A DNA stretch of 42,830 nt from a virus, in IMG/VR virus record IMGVR_UViG_3300032265_003138, positions 1-42,830 of that record; one strand, written 5' to 3'. A program made the translations under genes and the position numbers. Position 1 is the first letter of the stretch; every line of letters begins with the position of its first letter. Below the pieces are notes generated by a model. The model was not told the origin of the DNA and did not search any database. It saw only the letters and a list, made by a program, of their open reading frames with translations. Shown piece after piece: positions 1 through 5,846 of this stretch.

Positions 1-123
1 CTGCGCGCCACCACGGCGCGCCACGTCCAGGCTGATGCCACGCCGCACCCGGTGCTGATCGCCCGCATCGATGGCCCGGATGGCTCGCTTCGAGGCGTTC
101 ATCGCACCTGGCTGGGGCAGGCC
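1..123. repeat. Terminal redundancy, left copy
   Basis: These 123 bases are identical to the last 123 bases of the window (42708-42830). The copy lies inside the primase coding sequence, which continues in frame from the right end to the left end. A repeat with no boundary of its own, in the middle of a gene, is best explained as the overlap left when a circular or circularly permuted genome is assembled. A true packaged terminal repeat is less likely. Confidence 0.95.
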
Positions 124-552
124 GGTGCGCGCTGGACGAAGCTGGCCGGCGTCGGCGACCCGCGCCGCAGCCTGGGGCCGCTGAAGGGCAACGCCATCCG
201 GCTGTTTCCGGTGGCCGATGTGCTGGGCGTGGCCGAAGGCATTGAAACCGCCCTGGCTGCCACCGCGCTGTCCGGCCTGCCGGTTTGGTCATGCCTGAAC
301 GCCACCGCGCTGGCGGCGGTGGAACTGCCCTTGGATGTGCGCCGGTTGGTGGTGTTCGCGGACCGGGACCGGCCGCGCCTGAGGGCCGAAGGGCATCAGG
401 GCCAGGATATGCCGGACGGCGCCGGAATCCATTTTGCCCGTCAACTGGCAGGCCGCGCCACCGCGCAGGGCATCGCGGTGGAAATCCGCGCGCCTGCCCA
501 GTTGGGTGATTACGCCGATCTGTTGCAGCAACAAGCGGAGGTCGCCGCATGA
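1..552 (+). CDS. DNA primase, C-terminal part (Toprim domain); 5' part at 42213-42830
   Basis: This is the second part of a primase split by the window ends. Joined through the 123-base overlap it gives one 348-residue protein. The Toprim fold, which binds metal and catalyses primer synthesis, is visible: EGIE at about residues 244-247 of the joined protein and an FADRD stretch with D286 and D288. The zinc finger lies in the other part. The stop overlaps the next start (ATGA at 549-552). The protein probably primes phage replication together with the ATPase encoded at 1590. There is no DnaB-like helicase domain on the same chain. Confidence 0.9.
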   Translation: MRATTARHVQADATPHPVLIARIDGPDGSLRGVHRTWLGQAGARWTKLAGVGDPRRSLGPLKGNAIRLFPVADVLGVAEGIETALAATALSGLPVWSCLNATALAAVELPLDVRRLVVFADRDRPRLRAEGHQGQDMPDGAGIHFARQLAGRATAQGIAVEIRAPAQLGDYADLLQQQAEVAA

Positions 553-746
553 CGAAGGCCAAATGTTCAGCGTGCCGGTTCTGGCGGCCCGATGCTGGGG
601 CCGATACCGGAGAGTGTTTGCGGCACGCCCCTAGCCCCGCTTTGGGTGTGGCGCAGGAACAGGAACATCGGCGATTGGTCTACTGGCCGGTCACCGTGTC
701 CAATGATGGTTGCGGCGAATATCGCGCGCCGGATGGCGAGCCATGA
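549..746 (+). CDS. Small four-cysteine protein, putative zinc ribbon
   Basis: 65 residues. Cysteines at positions 6, 9, 23 and 55 give a CxxC pair near the start and two later cysteines, as expected for a small zinc-binding fold. It starts with ATGA overlap on the primase stop and ends with ATGA overlap on the next gene, so it is translated as part of the early operon. I do not recognise a named family. A nucleic-acid or protein adaptor role next to primase is inference only. Confidence 0.6.
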   Translation: MTKAKCSACRFWRPDAGADTGECLRHAPSPALGVAQEQEHRRLVYWPVTVSNDGCGEYRAPDGEP

Positions 747-826
747 TCGACCTGATTTTCGTTTGGCTGCCTGTGGCGATTGCGGTCGGAATCGCCTTTG
801 GTTTCTTTTGCGGCAGTCAGGAATGA
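743..826 (+). CDS. 27-residue membrane peptide
   Basis: This very short reading frame has ATGA overlaps with both neighbours. The product begins MIDLIF and is almost entirely hydrophobic (a run of about 20 residues of Val, Ala, Ile, Gly, Phe and Leu), followed by a short polar tail ending CGSQE. It looks like a single-pass membrane peptide. A similar tiny hydrophobic gene sits at 41730, so the early operon carries two. Function unknown; coupling by overlap at both ends is the main support. Confidence 0.55.
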   Translation: MIDLIFVWLPVAIAVGIAFGFFCGSQE

Positions 827-1071
827 CCCCCACCGTGTCGCTGCTGGTGGTTCAAGCGGTCTGTGCTGCTCGGCTGGCGCGGCTTGCTGAATGCTTGTTC
901 CTTGCCGGCGCTGATGAGGGCGGGATCGCGGCCCTTCACCGTGTGCGATGTGCTTTCACGGACCTGCATGGCGCTACCACGGCGCTGCTGAACAGCGGGC
1001 ATCGGGCAGACGATGTGTGGCAGCGAAAGGCGGATGTAGTCATTGCCGAAATGCGTGGCCATGCCGAATAG
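823..1071 (+). CDS. Hypothetical early protein, 82 aa
   Basis: The start ATG at 823 overlaps the previous stop by the usual ATGA. The protein is alpha-helical in character, rich in Ala, Leu and Arg, with three cysteines in the first half and no recognisable motif. An upstream in-frame extension exists but would overlap two genes, so the overlap start is preferred. It is followed by a gene that overlaps it by 11 bases. Function unknown. Confidence 0.6.
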   Translation: MTPTVSLLVVQAVCAARLARLAECLFLAGADEGGIAALHRVRCAFTDLHGATTALLNSGHRADDVWQRKADVVIAEMRGHAE

Positions 1072-1399
1072 CCGTTTTGCCACATCCCGGCGCCGCCGGA
1101 CTTGGCCGGTCGCGCTGGGGGATTGCCGCACACCGGCCGAACGGCTGGCGGACGCGCATCGTCGCCTTCGCGCGCCCGGGCATCATGTGCTGCCACCGGC
1201 CCATCTGCGCGCCGGTGCGCTCAGCCTGCGCGATGCGCTGTTGGCAAAGGTGGATTTCTCGAAAGCGGGCTCACCGCAGCGGCGTGCGCTGCTGCGGCTG
1301 GCGGCGCGGCTGCTGGATGCGACGGAAGGCCATGTGCCTGCCGCTGATCTGCCCGCGCTGCTGCAGGAAGCCCGCGCGGCCCTGGGGGTATTGTTGTGA
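1061..1399 (+). CDS. Hypothetical early protein, 112 aa
   Basis: Starts at ATG 1061, overlapping the previous gene by 11 bases, and ends with TGA whose A begins the next ATG. The protein has a basic N-terminus (several arginines) and a helical Ala/Leu/Arg-rich remainder containing an RRALLRLAARLLDA-type helix. I see no catalytic motif. Its position between primase and the large ATPase suggests a replication accessory role, which is inference. Confidence 0.6.
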   Translation: MPNSRFATSRRRRTWPVALGDCRTPAERLADAHRRLRAPGHHVLPPAHLRAGALSLRDALLAKVDFSKAGSPQRRALLRLAARLLDATEGHVPAADLPALLQEARAALGVLL

Positions 1400-1593
1400 T
1401 GAAGCCCTGTTCCGTCGCCCAGCAGGCGCTGGCGCATCTGCGCGCGAACAATCCGGAAGGCGCGCTGGCCGCGCTGCGGGAAGGCCCGGTGCAGCATCTT
1501 TCGGCGGAAGCCCTGCTGGCCGCCCGCCGGCCGGATTTTCTGGTCTATGCCGCCGATCTGCTGCGGCGGATCGCCACGGAGCCGCGCACATGA
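1399..1593 (+). CDS. Hypothetical small early protein, 64 aa
   Basis: ATG at 1399 sits directly on the preceding TGA (1397-1399); a GTG at 1396 is an alternative. The product is helical, with a pattern reminiscent of a short TPR-like helix pair (AQQALAHLRANNPEGALAAL), but it is too short to assign. The stop overlaps the ATPase start (ATGA at 1590). Function unknown. Confidence 0.55.
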   Translation: MKPCSVAQQALAHLRANNPEGALAALREGPVQHLSAEALLAARRPDFLVYAADLLRRIATEPRT

Positions 1594-3524
1594 CCGGCAC
1601 CATTCTGGCGTTCCCCGTGCCGTCCTCGAAACACCCGCCGCTCTCCGGCGACACGGTTATTCCGTTGCGTCCGGCAAAGCCGGAAGATGACCGCAAGGGC
1701 GGCGGCGGCGGCGATGACGCAGGTGGCCGCGGCGCCACCCCGCCGCCGGATTTCGGGCCCGTGGTGGCGCTTGGCACTGAAATGCGGAAGGAAGAACGTG
1801 TGTTCGCTCTGCTCGCCGCCGGTGGCCAGCGCGTCATCCTTTCGGCCAAGAAGCTGCAGACGGTGGCGGACCTGTCCGGCCTGTTCGGCGGCCATCGCCG
1901 CAAGGCCTGGATGGCGGAACGCTGGCCGCAGATGCGCCCGAAGCGGGACGCGACCGGCCGCGTGGTGCGGGACGACGAAGGCAGGATCGAACAGGTGGAA
2001 ACCGGCGATTTTTCCGCCCGGGACCTGGGGGATGCGCTGATTCAGGCTTGTGTCGATCTTGGCCCGGCCCATGCCCTGGATCACCGGCGGGACGGCGTCT
2101 GGCCGGGGCCGGATGGCGGGCTGGTGGTCCATGTCGGCGATCGGCTGTGGACCTTCCCGGATAATGTGGAGCGCAGCTTTGGCTGGCGTCACGGCAATGC
2201 GCTGCACCTGGCGGCCGATGCGCGCCCGGCGCCGGCGGCGGCCGAAAAGGCCGCGACCAAGCAGGATTGCTTGGCGCTGGAAGCCACGCTGAAGCTGTGG
2301 AACTACCACCCGGACGTTGCTGCGGCCGCACCTGCCTATCTGCTGGGCGGCATCGCCGCGGGCATCTATTGCGCGGCGCTGGAATGGGTGCCGCATATCT
2401 GGCTGTCGGGCCCGGCCGGTGCCGGCAAGTCCACGCTGCTGCGTTTTATGGCCGCCGCCTCCGGCGCCGATGCTCCGGCGGAAGACGTGTCGGAACCCTT
2501 TGTTCGGAACGTCCATAACGGCCGCGCCCATGCGATCCTGCTGGATGAGAAGGAGCCGAATACGAAGGGCGTGAATGAAGTGCTGGCGCTGATGCGCGCC
2601 GCGTCCTCCGGCGGCCGGTCTGGCCGGCTGATGGACGGCGCGGTCACCAGCTACGCCGTGCATGCGCCTTTTATTCTGGCCGCCATAAGCACGCCGGCCT
2701 TCGAAGCGGCTGACCTGTCGCGCATCACGGTTATTCAGCTGCGGCGCGGCGGTACGGCCAGCGACGAACACCTGGAAAAGCAGCTTGCGGCGGCCCGGGC
2801 CCTGTATCCGGCGCTGTTGACCCGCGCGGTGCTGGGCTGGCCCCGGTTCCTGGAAAACCGAAAGGTTTATCGTCGCGCGCTGCTGGCGGCGGCGGCCACG
2901 TCGCGCTGCGCCGACCAGCTGGCCACGTTGCTCGCCGGCCGGCGTACGCTGATCGACGATGACGTCATGGACGAAAGCAGCGCCCGGGATGAACTCTCGG
3001 ACCTGAACATTGAAGTGATCAGCGCCGACCGGGCGGAGGAAACAGACGCCGGCCGTCTGGCGCTGTCGCACCTCCTCGCCTCCTCGATCCGCTTGGGCGC
3101 AGACGGCAAGAACGCCACGGTCGCCGCGCTGCTCGAAGAACTGCGCGACCTGGGCGAGGATCTGAAGGCCGCGATCACGGCAGACCCCAGCTATTCCGAA
3201 ATCGAAGGTCGGCTGAAGCGCCGCATCCGCGAAGCCGGCCAGCTGAAGCTGCGATGGTCGCACGGCGAAGGCGTCTATATCGGCCACACCAGCCCCACGC
3301 TGAACCGCATCTTTGAAGGCACCACCTGGGCGAACAGGGTCTGGCGCCAGGTGCTGAAGGAACTGCCGGGCGCCCATGACGGCACCAGCATCTATTTCCG
3401 GGGCGGCGGGCAGGATCGCGCGGTGTTCGTGCCAGAAGCGGCCCTCCGGCTCCCGGGACCCAAGGCGGATGACCCGCTGGCCCAGGTGCAGCCGGCTGTG
3501 GCCGAGGCCCCGCCTGATGCCTAG
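1590..3524 (+). CDS. Large P-loop ATPase, probable replicative helicase/initiator
   Basis: 644 residues. Walker A is GPAGAGKST at residues 274-282 and a Walker B-like AILLDE lies at 315-320. The N-terminal 30-60 residues form a low-complexity Gly/Asp-rich linker. The C-terminal part carries helical domains and ends in a Pro/Ala tail. The layout resembles phage and plasmid DUF927-type or D5-like helicases that pair with a primase. The gene follows the primase operon by ATGA overlap and directly precedes the large dyad element, which fits an origin-binding initiator helicase. ATPase assignment is firm; helicase and origin binding are inferred from context. Confidence 0.75.
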   Translation: MTGTILAFPVPSSKHPPLSGDTVIPLRPAKPEDDRKGGGGGDDAGGRGATPPPDFGPVVALGTEMRKEERVFALLAAGGQRVILSAKKLQTVADLSGLFGGHRRKAWMAERWPQMRPKRDATGRVVRDDEGRIEQVETGDFSARDLGDALIQACVDLGPAHALDHRRDGVWPGPDGGLVVHVGDRLWTFPDNVERSFGWRHGNALHLAADARPAPAAAEKAATKQDCLALEATLKLWNYHPDVAAAAPAYLLGGIAAGIYCAALEWVPHIWLSGPAGAGKSTLLRFMAAASGADAPAEDVSEPFVRNVHNGRAHAILLDEKEPNTKGVNEVLALMRAASSGGRSGRLMDGAVTSYAVHAPFILAAISTPAFEAADLSRITVIQLRRGGTASDEHLEKQLAAARALYPALLTRAVLGWPRFLENRKVYRRALLAAAATSRCADQLATLLAGRRTLIDDDVMDESSARDELSDLNIEVISADRAEETDAGRLALSHLLASSIRLGADGKNATVAALLEELRDLGEDLKAAITADPSYSEIEGRLKRRIREAGQLKLRWSHGEGVYIGHTSPTLNRIFEGTTWANRVWRQVLKELPGAHDGTSIYFRGGGQDRAVFVPEAALRLPGPKADDPLAQVQPAVAEAPPDA

Positions 3525-3543
3525 CCGTTTGAAACCGCGATCC

Positions 3544-3740
3544 GTTTGGCAAATGTTTGGCCCTTGTTTGGGCTAAGGCATTGATAACGCACGCTTCAAA
3601 CAATCAAACGCGCCTTGTGCCTCGCGTGTAGGAAATGGGGGGTTACGGTTTCCTATACGCGATCCCTTTACCCCGTTTGATTGTTTGAAGTGTTTATTAT
3701 CAATAGGTTAGATCAAACAAAACTCAAACATTCCTCAAAC
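3544..3740. other. Concentric dyad with mirrored GTTTG/CAAAC boxes; candidate replication origin/operator
   Basis: All elements are symmetric about position 3642. From outside in: GTTTG boxes at 3544, 3555 and 3566 mirrored by CAAAC boxes at 3714, 3725 and 3736 (both 11-bp pitch); CTAA 3573-3576 with TTAG 3708-3711; TTGATAA 3581-3587 with TTATCAA 3697-3703; a perfect 17-bp arm 3594-3610 with 3674-3690; and a 13-bp arm 3623-3635 with 3649-3661 (one G/T mismatch). It is AT-rich relative to its neighbours and lies between the initiator-like ATPase and the NusG-like gene. Iteron-type origin or large operator are the likely roles. Confidence 0.75.
3685..3714 (+). promoter_or_regulatory. Candidate promoter for the NusG-like gene and late operon
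   Basis: TTGAAG at 3685-3690 and GTTAGATC at 3707-3714 match the alphaproteobacterial housekeeping pattern (TTGACG and GCTANAWC; the latter 7 of 8). Transcription would start near 3720-3722, about 60 bases before the NusG-like start. The three CAAAC boxes overlap or immediately follow the -10 and start point, so whatever binds them could repress or activate this promoter. Confidence 0.4.
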
Positions 3741-3783
3741 ACCCGAAAGCCTGCCGTTTGGCAGAAAGAAAAAGGGAAAGCGG

Positions 3784-4422
3784 ATGCAGAATCGTCTTGA
3801 CGCAACGCGCGGCGCTGATCTATCGATCCCAGCACGGGCGGTCTCGGGTGCGGTCAGCACCCTGGACTGCGGTAGCCGTTCTTCCCTGCGCTGGTACTGC
3901 ATTCAGCACCAGCCCGCTCGCGGTGAAACCGCCGCCCTTGAACTGATCCGCCAGGGCTTTGAAGTCTGGCATCCCCTTCGCCCCGCCACTGTCCGCCACG
4001 CTCGCAAGGTGACCCAGGTGCTGCGGCCGGTCTTCCCGGGCTATATCTTCGTTCGGTTTGATGTGCAGCGCGACCGCTGGCGCTGCATCGTCAGCACCCG
4101 GGGTGTGCATCGGCTGTTTTACTCCTCGCCGGAAACCCCTTGGGCCGTCCGCCCTGGCGTCATTGAAGCCCTGCAGGCCGAACAGGCTGCCGCCGGGTCG
4201 CTGGATCGCCCGGCCGATAGCCTGATCCGCGCCGGCGCCACGGTCCGCATCAACCCCGGATTGCCCATGGGCGATCAGATGGGCCCGGTGCTGCGGGTGG
4301 ATGGCGGCAAGGTCACGGTGGAAGTCGCGCTGTTTGGGCGCCCGATCCGGGTTCGGGTGCCAGTCACGGATCTGGAACTGGTCTCGCCCGCTCCCGCCTT
4401 CGCCAGCCCCGCCGCCGCATAG
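3784..4422 (+). CDS. NusG/RfaH-like transcription antiterminator
   Basis: 212 residues. The N-terminal NGN domain spans about 35-133: it begins RWYCIQHQP and contains the RPVFPGYIFVRFD stretch (81-93) typical of NusG and RfaH. A KOW-like segment follows at about 148-200 (GATVRINPG to VTDLELV). The first 33 residues are an extra N-terminal tail. The start has AAGGGAAAG upstream. Proteins of this family bind RNA polymerase and suppress pausing or termination. As the first gene of a roughly 29-kb rightward operon, it is likely the late-gene processivity factor; that role is inference. Confidence 0.8.
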   Translation: MQNRLDATRGADLSIPARAVSGAVSTLDCGSRSSLRWYCIQHQPARGETAALELIRQGFEVWHPLRPATVRHARKVTQVLRPVFPGYIFVRFDVQRDRWRCIVSTRGVHRLFYSSPETPWAVRPGVIEALQAEQAAAGSLDRPADSLIRAGATVRINPGLPMGDQMGPVLRVDGGKVTVEVALFGRPIRVRVPVTDLELVSPAPAFASPAAA

Positions 4423-4431
4423 GAAGCCCAG

Positions 4432-5157
4432 GTGGAAATCACGGTCCGCGATAACTTCGACCGATTCGCTTCCATGCTGACGAACGCGGAGCGCGAGCAT
4501 CTGCCCTTTGCTACCGCCCTTGCGCTGAACGCCACCGCCCGTCAGGTGAAAGCCGATCTGATCCAGGGCATGAAGGGCGCGTTTGATCGCCCCACGCCCT
4601 TCACGCTGAACAGCCTGTTCATCAGCCCGGCAACCAAGACCGCCCCGGTGGCGCAAGTCTACTTCAAGGATTACGCGCCCAAGGGCTCGCCGGCCGGCAA
4701 ATACCTCGCCCCGCAGATCGAAGGCGGCGCTCGCCGGCAAAAGGCCATGGAGCGCAAACTGTCCTCGGTGCTGGGTGGCCGCGCAATCTTCCTTGCGCCC
4801 AGCAAGCGCACCCAGCTCGACGGCTATGGCAATCCCAATCGGGGCCAGATGGCCACCATCCTGACCCGCCTTGCCCCCGGAACCCTGGGGCTTGGGCGGG
4901 CCAATAGCGGCAAGGGCAAGCGCCGCAAGGAAGCCTTCTTTGCCATCGCGCCGGGGCGCAACGCTGGCGGTCTGCCGGTGGGGATCTACCAGCGGAAGGG
5001 TAGGGAGGTAATCCCCGTCCTCACCATCGCTAAGGCCGCGCCAAAGTATTCTCGCCGCTTCGACTTCTTCGGTATTGGCCTTCGAAGCATCGCTGCAAAC
5101 CTAGACAAGATGCTGCCAGCGGCCATCGAAAAGGCCCTTCGTTCGAGCCGCCGTTAG
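4432..5157 (+). CDS. Probable minor tail protein Z-like/virion morphogenesis protein
   Basis: 241 residues from a GTG start at 4432 with AGGAAG 5-10 bases upstream. The N-terminus has the motif of this phage family: LPFATALALNATARQVK, then FDRPTPFTLNSLF at about residues 51-63, then a basic middle and C-terminus. I recognise this pattern from tail-completion or minor tail Z-like proteins, but the placement between the antiterminator and terminase is unusual for a tail gene. It has no signal peptide or membrane segment. Confidence 0.5.
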   Translation: MEITVRDNFDRFASMLTNAEREHLPFATALALNATARQVKADLIQGMKGAFDRPTPFTLNSLFISPATKTAPVAQVYFKDYAPKGSPAGKYLAPQIEGGARRQKAMERKLSSVLGGRAIFLAPSKRTQLDGYGNPNRGQMATILTRLAPGTLGLGRANSGKGKRRKEAFFAIAPGRNAGGLPVGIYQRKGREVIPVLTIAKAAPKYSRRFDFFGIGLRSIAANLDKMLPAAIEKALRSSRR

Positions 5158-5273
5158 GGCTTGGGTCCTTCCTGGCTTCCTTGCCACCGCGAGTAGTTCG
5201 AACCCCGGTTTTTGCCCGATTTTTCAATATCCAGAACGCGCTTACTGTTGCTTCCTCTGTTGCTATTCGGACC
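5158..5273. other. Intergenic region before terminase; possible cos/pac region
   Basis: 116 bases without a gene, richer in AT and pyrimidine than the flanks. It holds two copies of CTGTTGCT at 5245-5252 and 5257-5264, 12 bases apart. In lambda-type phages cos lies just upstream of the small terminase gene, which is the only reason to suggest it here. I see no clear cohesive-end dyad, and no clear ribosome binding site before the terminase start. Confidence 0.25.
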
Positions 5274-5846
5274 ATGTCGGACATCCTTTGCAACCTCGAT
5301 GAAATGGCCGAAAAGCTGGACATCAGCCTTCCGACCATGCGCGGGCTGACCAAGCTGGACGGCTTCCCGATTGTTGAACGCGGCCGCAACGGCGTGCCGT
5401 GGCAGCTGAACCCCGACGCGGTCATTGCCTTTGTGCGCGATCGCCGCGCCCAGGAAGCCGCCGGCCGCCTGGCCCGCTCCGAAGCCCTGGCGCAGATCAC
5501 TTTGCCGGATGAGCTGCTGACGCCGCCCGAACTGGCGAACCTCTCCACCCTTGACCGCTACCGCGTCGCCCAGGCCAACCGCGTCGAATTGGCCACCGCC
5601 CGAGAAGCCGGGCACCTAGTGCTGAAAACCGACCTGCGCCAGCAGCTGCGCGGCGCCTGGGCGTCCCTGATGCAAGGCCTGCTAGCCATGCCCAGCAGCA
5701 TGGGTCGCCGCCACAACCTGCCCGCCGCGGTTGTCGCCGATATGCGCCGCTACGTCGAACAGCAGCTTCGCGTCACGCACGGCAGCATGGCAGACCTGCT
5801 GCCGCCGGAGGCTGAACCCGTCATCGCCACCGATGCAGCCGCCTGA
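5274..5846 (+). CDS. terS: Terminase small subunit, Nu1-like
   Basis: 190 residues from ATG 5274. The N-terminus (NLDEMAEKLDISLPTMRGL, then VERGRNGVPWQL) is the winged helix-turn-helix that lambda Nu1-type subunits use to recognise cos. The rest is helical and should contact the large subunit. An in-frame ATG at 5181 would add 31 unrelated residues, so the later start is preferred. The gene overlaps the large subunit by 14 bases. Confidence 0.8.
   Translation: MSDILCNLDEMAEKLDISLPTMRGLTKLDGFPIVERGRNGVPWQLNPDAVIAFVRDRRAQEAAGRLARSEALAQITLPDELLTPPELANLSTLDRYRVAQANRVELATAREAGHLVLKTDLRQQLRGAWASLMQGLLAMPSSMGRRHNLPAAVVADMRRYVEQQLRVTHGSMADLLPPEAEPVIATDAAA

Noticed and set aside
1-123. True direct terminal repeats of a packaged linear genome
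   Set aside because: The repeat lies inside an intact gene, with no promoter, terminator or boundary, and gpA-type terminase does not make such repeats. Assembly overlap of a circle is simpler.
1545-3377. Long reverse-strand open frame opposite the ATPase
   Set aside because: The forward frame has Walker motifs and overlap coupling. The reverse frame is Arg/Gly/Gln-rich, as expected for the shadow of a GC-rich gene. The same applies to long reverse frames under terminase, sheath, tape measure and others.
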